DNA of 64,000 bases from Flavobacterium sp. NRK F7 (GCF_024054195.1 NZ_JAMXLB010000001.1:1498950-1562949); one strand, 5' to 3'. Positions 44,827 through 54,343 are shown, counted from the first letter of the stretch. Translations and numbers: made by a program. The notes: generated from the letters alone by a model not told the origin.

Positions 44827-47014
44827 TTAAAAAACGGAATAAGATTTCATAAAATTCTTCAGGAACGAAAGGTTTCATGATTACTTCGTCCATACCATAG
44901 GACAATAACATTTCTCTGTTTTCATTCAGAGAAATAGCGGTAAGTGCTATAATAGGTATGGTAGGATTAAATTTTCTGATTTCTAAGGTTGCCTCAGTAC
45001 CGTTTATACCTGGTAAATGTACATCCATCAAAACCAAATCATAGCCGTTTTCTTTAAGATGTTCAATAGCTTCTTCACCATTATCAATTGTATGAGAAGG
45101 AATGCCTTTTTGTTCCAGCATTTTTTGGGTAATCATTTGGTTGATTTTGTTGTCTTCAACCAAAAGAATTTTTTTCTGTTTTCCAGAATCTAATTTTTCT
45201 TTAGAAATACTTTCTTCTTTGTCTTTCTTTTCTTCTTTTCCTTTTTTAAAGGTTAGGTCAAAAGTTAAAGTCGTACCTCTATTGGTGTCGCTGTCTAAAT
45301 GGATTTCGCTTCCTAATATTTCTACAATTTTTTTAACAATAGATAAACCTAAACCAGTTCCGCCATACGTTCGATTCACTTCAACAGAACCTTGACTAAA
45401 GCTTTCAAATATAGTAGCTTGTTTGTCTTTGGGTATTCCAATTCCATTATCTTTTACTTCGAAAGAAAGTGTGATTTTATTATTGGATTCACTTTTCTTA
45501 TGAATGGAAAGCCAAACATCTCCGTTTTTGCTAAATTTAATGGCATTATTTACTAAATTGATGATAATCTGAGAAATTTTGGTAGGATCACCAATGATAT
45601 TTGGATTGAAACTTTTGTCAACCAAAAGATGAAAATTAATATTGTTTTCTTCAATAAACTCGTTAAAGGATATTTTAATATTATCAATCAATTCTACTAG
45701 GTTGAAATTGATCTTTTCTACTAAGACTTTATCCGATTCTAAGCGGTTAATTTCTAAAATGTCATTAATAAAAGTAAGCAGATATTTTCCTGAAAACTCT
45801 AATGACTTTAGATAGTTTAATTGCGTGGCTTTAGGTTTTTCGTTTAACAGTAAATACGTAATCCCATTGATAGCATTTAAAGGGGTTCTTAATTCATGAC
45901 TAACTGTTGCTAAAAATTCTGCTCTTGCTTTACTGGCTCTTTCAGCTTTGTTTTTTTCAATAGTTAATTCCTTATTTTTTTCTTTTAAAAGCTTGTTGGT
46001 GCTAATTCTAATTTTATTGTTTTTGTATAAGGATAAGCTTAATAACGATAAAATAGAAATTAAAGCGATACTTAAAATGCTAATTAGTTTGTTAAAGCGT
46101 AAGGAACGTTGTTGGATTTTTTTATCCTTGTCTAATTGTTCTATGGTTTTTAATTGTTTGTCAAACTGAATTTTGTCAAAGGTGTTTTCAGTTAACGAAT
46201 GATTATAGTAATTTCCTAATGAGTCTACAATGTCAACATATTCTTCTAAGTAGGCTTGTGATTTTGAAAAATCTTTTTTGTACTTATGTGTTACACTTAA
46301 TTGTTTTAAAATTTTCTTTTGTAGTTGAACGTTTTTAGAGTTACTCTCGTTTAGTTCTAATGCCCAATCAAAGTTTTCAATTGCCTGATCGTAGCGGTTA
46401 TTAATAAGTTCAATTTCCCCAATTTGATAATAAGCTTCCACTTTAGTATTTATAAAAGCATCATTATTAATAGAATTGATAATGGATGAAAAAATGGAAA
46501 TTGCTTTGTTATAGTTCTTTTTATTTTTTTGTATAATTCCTTTTTGAATGTTTATTAATTGAATAGCATCCTTAAAGTTCAATTTTTCGTAAATCTCACT
46601 CGCTTTTTTAAAATAAACTTCTGATAATTCTACTTTGTTTTTTTCGAGATAACATTTTCCTAAACTATAATAGGCTAATGCTAAATCTGAATTAGGTTCT
46701 TGAACTTTATAAAGGTTAATACTTCGAATGTAATTCTCAATAGCGGTATCTGTTTTTTCCAAATCATAGTAGATGTTTCCTAGAATAAGATAACATTCTG
46801 GAAGTTTATCATCTAGTTTTTGTTTTTTAGCATAATCAATTGCTTTTTCTGTGTAAACGATAGCTTTATTAAAAGAATGTTTGTCTTCTTTATTAAACGA
46901 TGCAATCTCTAGATAATAATCTACACTATCATTTATTTGAGTTGTTTCTTTTAGAAGGGATTGCGCATTACTAAAAGTACAAAATAAGAAAAAAGCAAAT
47001 AAGAAGCTTTTCAT
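44810..47014 (-). CDS. Hybrid histidine kinase with TPR sensor region and response-regulator receiver
   Basis: The 734-residue protein has a signal peptide (about 1-17), about six TPR units (40-240), one membrane helix (about 300-325), a HisKA domain with the phospho-acceptor His around 373 (ATVSHELRTPLNAINGI), a HATPase domain (NLVNNAIKFSKNGD, GGTGLGLSIVKKI) and a C-terminal receiver with its Asp around 662 (DLVLMDVHLPGING). No output domain is fused and no response regulator with DNA-binding domain is adjacent. The signal sensed is unknown. It converges on punA. Confidence 0.9.
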   Translation of the reverse strand: MKSFLFAFFLFCTFSNAQSLLKETTQINDSVDYYLEIASFNKEDKHSFNKAIVYTEKAIDYAKKQKLDDKLPECYLILGNIYYDLEKTDTAIENYIRSINLYKVQEPNSDLALAYYSLGKCYLEKNKVELSEVYFKKASEIYEKLNFKDAIQLINIQKGIIQKNKKNYNKAISIFSSIINSINNDAFINTKVEAYYQIGEIELINNRYDQAIENFDWALELNESNSKNVQLQKKILKQLSVTHKYKKDFSKSQAYLEEYVDIVDSLGNYYNHSLTENTFDKIQFDKQLKTIEQLDKDKKIQQRSLRFNKLISILSIALISILSLLSLSLYKNNKIRISTNKLLKEKNKELTIEKNKAERASKARAEFLATVSHELRTPLNAINGITYLLLNEKPKATQLNYLKSLEFSGKYLLTFINDILEINRLESDKVLVEKINFNLVELIDNIKISFNEFIEENNINFHLLVDKSFNPNIIGDPTKISQIIINLVNNAIKFSKNGDVWLSIHKKSESNNKITLSFEVKDNGIGIPKDKQATIFESFSQGSVEVNRTYGGTGLGLSIVKKIVEILGSEIHLDSDTNRGTTLTFDLTFKKGKEEKKDKEESISKEKLDSGKQKKILLVEDNKINQMITQKMLEQKGIPSHTIDNGEEAIEHLKENGYDLVLMDVHLPGINGTEATLEIRKFNPTIPIIALTAISLNENREMLLSYGMDEVIMKPFVPEEFYEILFRFLTKTEE

Positions 47015-47059
47015 TAAAATCCGATTTTAAAGTAAACTTTTGGTCTAAACAGTTTATAA

Positions 47060-47067
47060 CAAAAATA
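47060..47067 (-). promoter_or_regulatory. Candidate -7 element for the hybrid kinase
   Basis: CAAAAATA reads TATTTTTG on the minus strand, 45 bp before the ATG at 47014. No clear -33 is seen. Confidence 0.35.
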
Positions 47068-47121
47068 TGTTTTTTTTCTGTGGAATACTATTTTTTTAAG
47101 CAGAATATATGGGACAAAAGA

Positions 47122-48123
47122 TTATTTTTTAGTCATATATTCTATAAGATTGATTAATCTTGAGGAATACCCTATTTCGTTGTCATACCAACCCACAATT
47201 TTTACCATTTTATCAATAACAGAAGTGAGTTGGGCATCAAATAAACAAGAATTTTTGTTGCCAATAATATCTACAGAAACGATTGGGTCTTCTGTATAAT
47301 CTAGAATGTCTTTTAAATACGTTTCCGATGCTTTTTTAAACGCAGCGTTGATTTCTTCTATAGTAACCTCTTTTTTAACATTAACGGTGATGTCAGTTAA
47401 AGAGCCATCTGGAACTGGAACACGAATGCCACAACCACCAATTTTACCATCCAATTCTGGGAAAATTTTAGTAAGGGCTTTTGCGGCACCTGTTGTAGTA
47501 GGTACAATAGATTGTGAAGCACCTCTTGCTCGTCTTAGGTCTTTATGAGGTTGGTCGTGAAGACTTTGGTCGGTAGTGTAAGAATGTACTGTTGTAATAT
47601 AAGCTTGTTCAATTTCGCACAGTTCTTGAAGCACTTTTATCATGGGTGCTGCATTATTTGTGGTACAGCTAGCATTGGAAACAATGCGTTCAGAATGATC
47701 TAAAATAGTTTCATTTACTCCTAAAACAACCGTTTTTATGGAATCATCTTCTGGTGGAACGGATAAAATTACTTTTTGAGCTCCTGCCAAAATATGAGGG
47801 TAAAGGGTGTCCCAAGTTTTAAATTTACCTGTAGATTCAATAACAAAATCGATGTCTAAAGATTTCCAATCTAAATTTTTAATCTCTTTCTCGTGAAAAA
47901 ATAAATATTCTTTTTCATTAATAAGAATAGCACTGTCATTATAACTTATTTTTTCTTGTAAAACGCCATGAATACTGTCATATTTAATCAAATGACTCAT
48001 GGTTTTGTTGTCTGCAATGTCGTTAATAGCAACGACTTCTATATTAGGATGGTTTAATAGTAATCGGAAAACATTTCTGCCAATTCTTCCGAAACCATTA
48101 ATTGCAATTTTTGTTTTTTTCAT
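47122..48123 (-). CDS. gap: Glyceraldehyde-3-phosphate dehydrogenase, type I
   Basis: The 333-residue protein has the NAD-binding start KIAINGFGRIGRNVFRLL and the catalytic cysteine around residue 151 (VSNASCTTNNAAP), with HDQPHKDLRRARGASQSIVP. It oxidises glyceraldehyde 3-phosphate in glycolysis. It is adjacent to the hybrid kinase and has an independent promoter. Confidence 0.96.
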   Translation of the reverse strand: MKKTKIAINGFGRIGRNVFRLLLNHPNIEVVAINDIADNKTMSHLIKYDSIHGVLQEKISYNDSAILINEKEYLFFHEKEIKNLDWKSLDIDFVIESTGKFKTWDTLYPHILAGAQKVILSVPPEDDSIKTVVLGVNETILDHSERIVSNASCTTNNAAPMIKVLQELCEIEQAYITTVHSYTTDQSLHDQPHKDLRRARGASQSIVPTTTGAAKALTKIFPELDGKIGGCGIRVPVPDGSLTDITVNVKKEVTIEEINAAFKKASETYLKDILDYTEDPIVSVDIIGNKNSCLFDAQLTSVIDKMVKIVGWYDNEIGYSSRLINLIEYMTKK

Positions 48124-48140
48124 GGGGGAAAATTAGACTA

Positions 48141-48148
48141 CAAAAGTA
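48141..48148 (-). promoter_or_regulatory. -7 element of gap
   Basis: CAAAAGTA reads TACTTTTG on the minus strand, 17 bp before the gap ATG. Confidence 0.55.
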
Positions 48149-48158
48149 AGTAATTTAT

Positions 48159-48166
48159 TATATTTG
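48159..48166 (+). promoter_or_regulatory. -7 element of the DUF4139 gene
   Basis: TATATTTG on the plus strand, 55 bp before the ATG at 48222, divergent to the gap promoter. The two -7 elements are 10 bp apart, so the promoters overlap. Confidence 0.5.
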
Positions 48167-48221
48167 TTGATGAGCATTACGATTTAATTTAATGTTCTTT
48201 CCAACTTAATTTACAGTAATA

Positions 48222-50087
48222 ATGATGAATAATCAAAGTAAGAAAAAGTATGTTTTAGTTTGTTTTTTATTGGCAACAATGGCAATGTTTTCACAAACCA
48301 AAACAAAAAAAGTAAACTCTAAAATAGAAAAAGTTATTGTTTTTTCTCAAGGTGCTCAAGTAAGTAGAAGTGCAAATGCAACTTTTGATTCGGGTAAAAC
48401 CGAACTTGTTTTTCAAGGAATTTCACCTAAAATCGACAAGCAAAGTTTGCAAGTAAAAGGAAAAGGACGTTTTACAATATTATCTGTAATTCATCAAAAT
48501 AATTTTCTTAACACGCAACAACATAGAGCAGAAATAAGCAAATTAGAAACTGAAAAAAAAGAATGGGAGTTAAAAAAGACAACAGAAACAAATATTCTTT
48601 CTATTCTTAAAAATGAAGAAGGGATTTTATCTAAAAACCAAGTTGTTGGAGGGACTAATTCGGGATTAAAAACTACTGATTTAAGAGAAGCAGTTGAATT
48701 TCATAGGCAACGTTTGATTGATTTAGTGAAGCAAAAAACCGAAATTGAGCAAAAAATAATGGGTATTGATACGACCTTAGTTAAATTGGACAAACAATTA
48801 AAAGCCTTAAATCAATCTGATGAAAATGCAACAAGTGACATTGTAGTAACTGTATCTGCAACAAATGCAGTTGCAAATGCTTCTTTCGATATTGATTATT
48901 ATGTATTAGATGCAGGCTGGTATTCCAATTATGATTTAAGGGTTGAAGATGTAAACAGTCCTATAAATTTATTGCTTAAAGCCAATATTTTTCAGTCTTC
49001 TGGCGAAGATTGGAAAGATGTAAATATGTCTATTTCTAGTGGAAACCCTACAGAAAGTGGTGTTGCACCTACGATTACTCCTTGGTATTTGGATTTAAAT
49101 CAAAGAAGAAAACAAAGCACGGTCCAAACTTTTGGACAATTAGTAGGGAACACGATTTCTGGAACCGTTTCAGATTATATAGGTCCTTTGGCTGGTGCTA
49201 ATGTGGTTGTGAGAGGAACTTCAATAGGTACAACTACCGATTTTAATGGAAATTATACCCTAAAAGTACCTAGCGTAAATAGTGAATTAGTTTTTACGTA
49301 TGTTGGAATGGAAGAAAAAATAGTTCCTGCAAATAGTAATGTTATTAATGTGGTTTTGGATCAAAGTGTTGCTTTATTAGAAGCAGTAGTTGTAACGGGT
49401 TATTCTTCTAGAAGATCAAGAAAAAAATATAAGGAAGAAGATTCTAGTATTCCCATGGAAACAACAGTGGCTTATCAACCAACTACTATTTCTTATGAAA
49501 TCAAAGATCCATATACCGTTTTAAGTGATGGAAAAGTATATACAGCTGAAATAAAAACGTTTAATTTGCCAGCGAAGTATCAATATTTGAGTATACCAAA
49601 ATTAGACGCAAGTGCTTATTTAACTGCCAAAATAACCGATTGGCAAGATTTAAATTTGTTTGATGGTGAATTAAATTTATTTTTTGAAGGTGCTTATTTA
49701 GGGAAATCTTTGTTAGACTTACAAAATGCATCTGATACTTTAGAAGTTTCCTTAGGAAAAGACAAAGGAATTAGTGTTTCGAGAAAGCAATTGAAAGAAT
49801 TTAAGGCGAAACAATTTTTAAGTAGCTATAAAACAGAAAGTAGAGCTTTCGAAATTTCAATTAAAAACAATAAACCGTATCCTATTGATATTGTTGTGAT
49901 GGATCAATTGCCAATAAGTAATACTAAAGAAATTACCGTTCAAGAAGAAGAATACAAAGAAGGAACTTTAGCTGAGGAAACAAAAATTATTACTTGGAAA
50001 GTAGAGTTGCCCTCTAAAAATGAAAAGAAACTTACTATAAAATATAAAGTAAAAAGTCCTAAAAACGCTTCCCTAATTTTGGATTAA
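48222..50087 (+). CDS. DUF4139/DUF4140 (MuiA-like) protein with inserted carboxypeptidase-regulatory domain
   Basis: The 621-residue protein has a signal peptide (about 1-26), a DUF4140-like N-terminus (KVNSKIEKVIVFSQGAQVSR), a coiled-coil (about 105-200) and the DUF4139 region (PYTVLSDGKVYTAEIKTFNL to the end). Inserted at about 312-395 is a SusC-type beta domain, ISGTVSDYIGPLAGANVVV, closing with EAVVVTGYS, almost the same as the N-terminus of the SusC-like protein at 9172. MuiA-family function is unclear. The start could be either of two adjacent ATGs (48222, 48225). Confidence 0.85.
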   Translation: MMNNQSKKKYVLVCFLLATMAMFSQTKTKKVNSKIEKVIVFSQGAQVSRSANATFDSGKTELVFQGISPKIDKQSLQVKGKGRFTILSVIHQNNFLNTQQHRAEISKLETEKKEWELKKTTETNILSILKNEEGILSKNQVVGGTNSGLKTTDLREAVEFHRQRLIDLVKQKTEIEQKIMGIDTTLVKLDKQLKALNQSDENATSDIVVTVSATNAVANASFDIDYYVLDAGWYSNYDLRVEDVNSPINLLLKANIFQSSGEDWKDVNMSISSGNPTESGVAPTITPWYLDLNQRRKQSTVQTFGQLVGNTISGTVSDYIGPLAGANVVVRGTSIGTTTDFNGNYTLKVPSVNSELVFTYVGMEEKIVPANSNVINVVLDQSVALLEAVVVTGYSSRRSRKKYKEEDSSIPMETTVAYQPTTISYEIKDPYTVLSDGKVYTAEIKTFNLPAKYQYLSIPKLDASAYLTAKITDWQDLNLFDGELNLFFEGAYLGKSLLDLQNASDTLEVSLGKDKGISVSRKQLKEFKAKQFLSSYKTESRAFEISIKNNKPYPIDIVVMDQLPISNTKEITVQEEEYKEGTLAEETKIITWKVELPSKNEKKLTIKYKVKSPKNASLILD

Positions 50088-50101
50088 AGATTTCATAAAA
50101 T

Positions 50102-50132
50102 AAAAAAGCCTTCGAATTAAGAAGGCTTTTTT
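50102..50132. terminator. Bidirectional terminator between the DUF4139 gene and lipA
   Basis: GCCTTC (50108-50113) pairs with GAAGGC (50121-50126), with A6 before and T6 after. Confidence 0.85.
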
Positions 50133-50153
50133 ATATAAGTAAGGCTTAAAATA

Positions 50154-51029
50154 TTAATGAATGTGTTTTTCAGCATGGTAAGAAGAACGAACAAGCGCTC
50201 CACTTTCGACATGTCTAAAACCTAATTCTTTACCAATTTTCTCGTATTTTTCAAATTGTTCTGGTTTGATAAATTCTTTTACAGGTAAATGTTTTTTACT
50301 GGGCTGCAAATATTGTCCAATGGTTACAATGTCTACATTTGCATCTTTTAAATCATGTAAAGTTTGAATGACTTCTTCTTCAGTTTCTCCTAAACCTAAC
50401 ATGATTCCCGATTTGGTTCTTTTGATACCTTGTTGTTTTAAATAACGAAGTACTTCCAAACTTCTTTCGTATTTCGCTTGAATACGTACTTCACGTGTCA
50501 ATCGTTTTACCGTTTCCATATTGTGAGAAACGACTTCTGGAGCAACAGCTATAATACGATCTAAATTTCTTTCGTTTCCTTGAAAATCAGGAATTAAAGT
50601 TTCTAAAGTCGTATTCGGATTCATTCTGCGAATGGCTTTCACCGTTTCCGCCCAAATGATAGATCCCATATCTTTAATATCGTCTCGATCTACACTCGTT
50701 ATAACGGCGTGTTTAATTTTCATTAATTTGATTGAGCGTGCTACTTTTTCAGGTTCGTCCCAATCTACTGTTTCTGGTCGTCCTGTTTTCACCCCACAAA
50801 AACCACAAGAACGCGTACATACATTCCCTAAGATCATAAATGTAGCTGTACCTTCTCCCCAACATTCACCCATATTAGGACAACTACCAGAGGTACAAAT
50901 TGTGTTTAATTTATATTTATCTACTAAGCTTCTTAATTCTGTATATTTTTTTCCAGTAGGTAATTTTACACGTAACCATTTTGGTTTGGGTTCCTTTGGT
51001 GGAAAAACATTATTTAATACCGATTCCAT
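50154..51029 (-). CDS. lipA: Lipoyl synthase
   Basis: LipA inserts two sulfurs into octanoyl groups by radical SAM chemistry. The ATG at 51029 gives 291 residues (a TTG three codons earlier is possible). All six Fe-S ligands are present: C45, C50 and C56 for the auxiliary cluster ([12 protein letters not shown]) and C71, C75, C78 for the SAM cluster (CTRSCGFC). The C-terminal RSSYHAE motif is also present. Upstream is a heptanucleotide repeat. Confidence 0.96.
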   Translation of the reverse strand: MESVLNNVFPPKEPKPKWLRVKLPTGKKYTELRSLVDKYKLNTICTSGSCPNMGECWGEGTATFMILGNVCTRSCGFCGVKTGRPETVDWDEPEKVARSIKLMKIKHAVITSVDRDDIKDMGSIIWAETVKAIRRMNPNTTLETLIPDFQGNERNLDRIIAVAPEVVSHNMETVKRLTREVRIQAKYERSLEVLRYLKQQGIKRTKSGIMLGLGETEEEVIQTLHDLKDANVDIVTIGQYLQPSKKHLPVKEFIKPEQFEKYEKIGKELGFRHVESGALVRSSYHAEKHIH

Positions 51030-51047
51030 TCTAATCAATTTGAACTA

Positions 51048-51055
51048 CAAAGATA
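51048..51055 (-). promoter_or_regulatory. -7 element of lipA
   Basis: CAAAGATA reads TATCTTTG on the minus strand, 18 bp before the ATG at 51029. The tandem repeat at 51061-51088 takes the place of a spacer and -33 element. Confidence 0.5.
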
Positions 51056-51060
51056 AAAAG

Positions 51061-51088
51061 AAGTTAGAAGTTAGAAGTTAGAAATTAG
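51061..51088. repeat. Heptanucleotide tandem repeat in the lipA promoter
   Basis: AAGTTAG three times (51061-51081), then AAATTAG (51082-51088). Such 7-mer arrays can change copy number by slippage and would alter spacing in the promoter. Confidence 0.85.
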
Positions 51089-51160
51089 AAAAATTACAAA
51101 CTTTATGAAATTGTTAGGATTTGTTATTGTTTTTAAACCTAACGACAAAGTAACAATGTA

Positions 51161-52405
51161 TTACTCCACAAAGTCCAAATCGGTATTGTGTGTTTCTGGA
51201 ATCGTTAAGGTAGCATAAATAGCCAAAATAAAAACCACAAGACCTACAATGGCAGCGGCTAAAACAACACCATTAGAAACCTTTAAATAATTAAAGCTAA
51301 TCAACATAACTGGAAGTAGGCCTCTTACCATATTTGGTATTGTAGTGGCAGCCGTACTTCTTATGTTAGTGCCAAATTGTTCGGCACCTACAGTCACAAA
51401 CATTGCCCAATAACCTGTGCCTAAACCAAGCCAAGCACAGTAGAAATAATACATGTTTTCTGTTTTGGTTCCTCCAAAAAGCATGAGACAAACACCTACA
51501 AGGGTAAAAAGCATCATGTAAAAAATAGCTTTTTTTCTAGAATGTAACCAATGTGAAATAAAACCACTAGCAAAATCTCCAACAGAAATACCGATATAGG
51601 TCCACATAATAGCTTTTCCTGGGTTGATGTTTTCGATTCCAAAAGCTGGAGCGAATTGATTTCCCATTACGGCTAAAATCCCTACACAAAACCATGTGGG
51701 AAGTCCGATGGCGATACACTTTAAATATTTTACAAAACGACTTGTATTGGTTACAAATAATAAAATATTCCCTTTTTGAATGGTTTCTGATTTTTTGATG
51801 TCTTTATATATACCAGATTCAACTACTCCTACACGAAGAAATAGAAGAAGCAACCCTAAACCGCCTCCTACAAAATAGGCAATGGTCCAATCTCCAGCAA
51901 GTTCTACGGTTAATTGAGCTACAACCGCTCCTAATAATCCAAAACCCGCTACAATAGAGGTGCCAATAGCTCTTAATTCTTTCGGTAAAGATTCTGAAAC
52001 CAAAGTAATTCCAGCGCCTAGTTCACCTGCTAAGCCTATTCCAGCAACAAAACGCAATAAAGCATATATTGTTATTAAGTTATCTTTAGGAAAATAGGGT
52101 AAAAAACCGCAGGCAATATTCGCTAATGAATACACTAAAATGGATCCAAAAAGCACTGATAATCTTCCTTTTTTATCTCCGAAAATTCCCCAAATAATAC
52201 CTCCTATTAATAAGCCAACCATTTGGTAATTTAAAATCGTTGAACCTGCTACATTGGCATCTAATCCTAACGCTTCTAAGCTAGGAACCCTTACAATTCC
52301 AAATAATAATAAATCATAAATGTCTACAAAATAGCCTAAAGCAGCTACAATTACGGGAAGTGAAAATAAATGTTTTAGCTTCTGAGAAGTGGTAAAATCT
52401 TGCAT
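51161..52405 (-). CDS. Major facilitator superfamily transporter
   Basis: The 414-residue membrane protein has about 12 helices and the MFS loop motif GIFGDKKGRLSVLFG between helices 2 and 3, with AGIGLAGELGAG in helix 4. It resembles the metabolite:H+ symporter branch. Substrate is unknown. A minus-strand -7 element is at 52429-52436 within the small gap from the sigma factor gene. Confidence 0.85.
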   Translation of the reverse strand: MQDFTTSQKLKHLFSLPVIVAALGYFVDIYDLLLFGIVRVPSLEALGLDANVAGSTILNYQMVGLLIGGIIWGIFGDKKGRLSVLFGSILVYSLANIACGFLPYFPKDNLITIYALLRFVAGIGLAGELGAGITLVSESLPKELRAIGTSIVAGFGLLGAVVAQLTVELAGDWTIAYFVGGGLGLLLLFLRVGVVESGIYKDIKKSETIQKGNILLFVTNTSRFVKYLKCIAIGLPTWFCVGILAVMGNQFAPAFGIENINPGKAIMWTYIGISVGDFASGFISHWLHSRKKAIFYMMLFTLVGVCLMLFGGTKTENMYYFYCAWLGLGTGYWAMFVTVGAEQFGTNIRSTAATTIPNMVRGLLPVMLISFNYLKVSNGVVLAAAIVGLVVFILAIYATLTIPETHNTDLDFVE

Positions 52406-52428
52406 AACATGCTATGTTGGTTGGTTGC

Positions 52429-52436
52429 CAAATATA
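52429..52436 (-). promoter_or_regulatory. -7 element of the MFS gene
   Basis: CAAATATA reads TATATTTG on the minus strand, 23 bp before the ATG at 52405. Confidence 0.45.
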
Positions 52437-52442
52437 GAAAAG

Positions 52443-53024
52443 TTATTTTGTTTTTTTCTTCTCTTTTTTAGTAATAATTTCAGCTAATAATTTTTTGGCA
52501 CGAAGTAGTTTTATTTTGATATTATTTAGTGGTTCCTCCAAAGTTTCTGCCATATCTTGATAACTCATTTCTTGAAAATAACGCAATTGAATCACTTCTT
52601 GATAAGCTGGCTTTAATTTTTTGATGTAACTCAATAATTGAGAAAGATTTTGTTCGGTAATAATTTCGTCTTCAATAGAAGGAGTGTCATCTACTACATT
52701 AAAAGCTCGATCATCGTCTTCATCTGATATATCAATAAATAATGAAGATTTTTTCTTACGAAGCATGTCGATGTGTACATTTTTTGCAATTGTAATTAAC
52801 CAAGTATTAAATCCAAATTCAGGATTGTAACTTGCAATTTTATCGAATGCTTTAGCAAAGGTTTCAATGGTGATGTCGTCTGTATCTGTTTCGTTTTCTG
52901 TTCTTTTTAGCATAAAGCCATAGACTTCATTCCAAAAAAAATCCAACAGAAAGGTAAAAGCTACTTGATCGCCAGTTTTAGCAAGTTCAATGTTTTTTTG
53001 AATAATTTCAGAATTTATTTCCAA
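52443..53024 (-). CDS. RNA polymerase sigma factor, sigma-70 family (ECF-like)
   Basis: The 193-residue protein has sigma region 2 (TDDITIETFAKAFDKIASY, FNTWLITIAKNVHIDMLRKK) and region 4 (LKPAYQEVIQLRYFQEMSYQ, ETLEEPLNNIKIKLLRAKKL), with an acidic linker. No anti-sigma gene follows; the upstream gene is a glycosyltransferase whose stop overlaps the sigma start by 10 bp. It may be controlled by its own expression. Targets are unknown. Confidence 0.88.
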   Translation of the reverse strand: MEINSEIIQKNIELAKTGDQVAFTFLLDFFWNEVYGFMLKRTENETDTDDITIETFAKAFDKIASYNPEFGFNTWLITIAKNVHIDMLRKKKSSLFIDISDEDDDRAFNVVDDTPSIEDEIITEQNLSQLLSYIKKLKPAYQEVIQLRYFQEMSYQDMAETLEEPLNNIKIKLLRAKKLLAEIITKKEKKKTK

Positions 53025-54124
53025 TGTACTGGTTTTGAAAAAAGATTAGTAAAAAAAACATTCAGTTGTGTGAAGATAAGTATTATTTCTATAATAGGAT
53101 ACCAAATCAAAGTGTCTTTTTCATCTAACTTTCCAGCAGCATAACCTAAACTTATCCATGTGAAAAGATATCTAAAAAATAGTAAACCTAATACCAGTAA
53201 CCATTCTTGTTGGAAAGCCAGTAAAATAATTGTAAGTAAAACAAAAAATAACTGGGTAAAGTAAAAAAGACCCAATTGAAAGCGGTCAAAAGTGGTGTAC
53301 ATTTTTGCGGTTGACACATGTCTTCTTTTTTGATTGAACCAAGTAGAGAATGTTTTTTTGGGTTCTGAATAAGTAAAACTTTCTGGAGTGAAACAAATAG
53401 CAGTATTAGAACTATTGCTTACTTGATTAACAAATAAGTCATCATCACCAGAACGAATTTTCATGTGATTTACAAAACCTCCAGAGGTTAAAAAAAGTTC
53501 TTTTTGATAGGCTAAGTTACGACCTACACCCATATAGGGTTTTCCAGTTTTTGCCCAGCCAAAATATTGTGTAGCGGTCAATAAAGTTTCAAAACGGATG
53601 ATTTTGTTTAAAAAAGAATTTTTGATTTTTTCATAGGCACCGTAACCTAAAATAATTTGTTTCTTCTCTGAAAACTGGCTACTCATATGGCTAATCCAAT
53701 TGCTAGAATTAGGAACGCAATCTGCATCAGTAAAGAGTAGGTTTTCGTATTTAGCTACTTTAATACCTAAAGTTAGTGCATATTTTTTATTTGCCCAAAA
53801 TGTTTCGTTATTCTGAACTTTTACCACTTTTACATTAGGATATTCTTTTTCATAGGCTTCAAATAATTCTAACGTTTCATCGGTTGAGGCGTCATCAATT
53901 AAAACCACTTCGTATGTAGGATAATTTTGACTCATCAAAATGGGAAAAAACTTTTTTATGTTTTCAGACTCATTTTTAGCACAAACGATAACAGAAACAG
54001 GAGTCGCGTTAGTTTTTATTTGTTGTGCTTTAGCAAAAGAAAAACGTCCAAAAATAAATACATAATAAATAAATTGGATGCCTACAACAACTGCTAATGC
54101 AATTAGTAAGATGGTAAAAATCAT
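53015..54124 (-). CDS. Family 2 glycosyltransferase, membrane anchored
   Basis: The 369-residue protein has an N-terminal helix, the GT2 core SVIVCAKNESENIKKFFPIL, EVVLIDDASTDETLELF and LLFTDADCVPNSSNWI (DxD-like), and KRRHVSTAKMYTTFDRFQLG with two to three C-terminal helices. It would build a surface polysaccharide or glycolipid from a nucleotide sugar. Specificity is unknown. It overlaps the sigma factor gene. Confidence 0.88.
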   Translation of the reverse strand: MIFTILLIALAVVVGIQFIYYVFIFGRFSFAKAQQIKTNATPVSVIVCAKNESENIKKFFPILMSQNYPTYEVVLIDDASTDETLELFEAYEKEYPNVKVVKVQNNETFWANKKYALTLGIKVAKYENLLFTDADCVPNSSNWISHMSSQFSEKKQIILGYGAYEKIKNSFLNKIIRFETLLTATQYFGWAKTGKPYMGVGRNLAYQKELFLTSGGFVNHMKIRSGDDDLFVNQVSNSSNTAICFTPESFTYSEPKKTFSTWFNQKRRHVSTAKMYTTFDRFQLGLFYFTQLFFVLLTIILLAFQQEWLLVLGLLFFRYLFTWISLGYAAGKLDEKDTLIWYPIIEIILIFTQLNVFFTNLFSKPVHWK

Positions 54125-54139
54125 AATAGAAATCTAAAA

Positions 54140-54343
54140 TTAGGAATGCGAACTTTCTTTGCAGTCTTTCATTTCTTCAGGTGTTTTACCACAAAAGCTA
54201 CAGTTTTCTCCATCAGGATTTAAAAAAGGACTCTGACTTGCGCAAGTACCTGCAAATTTACCGTCTTTTTTTCCCCAAATTTTTATTGTGATGCCAAGAA
54301 TAGCAACAGCAAGAAGACCTATTGTAAGTAAAATTAATTTCAT
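54140..54343 (-). CDS. Small membrane protein with C-terminal cysteine motif
   Basis: The 67-residue protein has one N-terminal helix (about 3-22) and then FAGTCASQSPFLNPDGENCS with FCGKTPEEMKDCKESS, four cysteines in all (C34, C48, C51, C60 by my count). Similar small proteins are found beside cell-wall genes in Flavobacteriia. Function is unknown. It is upstream of the glycosyltransferase by 15 bp, likely in one operon. Confidence 0.72.
   Translation of the reverse strand: MKLILLTIGLLAVAILGITIKIWGKKDGKFAGTCASQSPFLNPDGENCSFCGKTPEEMKDCKESSHS

Noticed and set aside
51039..51160. A CRISPR-like array upstream of lipA
   Set aside because: The repeat unit is only 7 bp with no spacers, so it is a simple tandem repeat.
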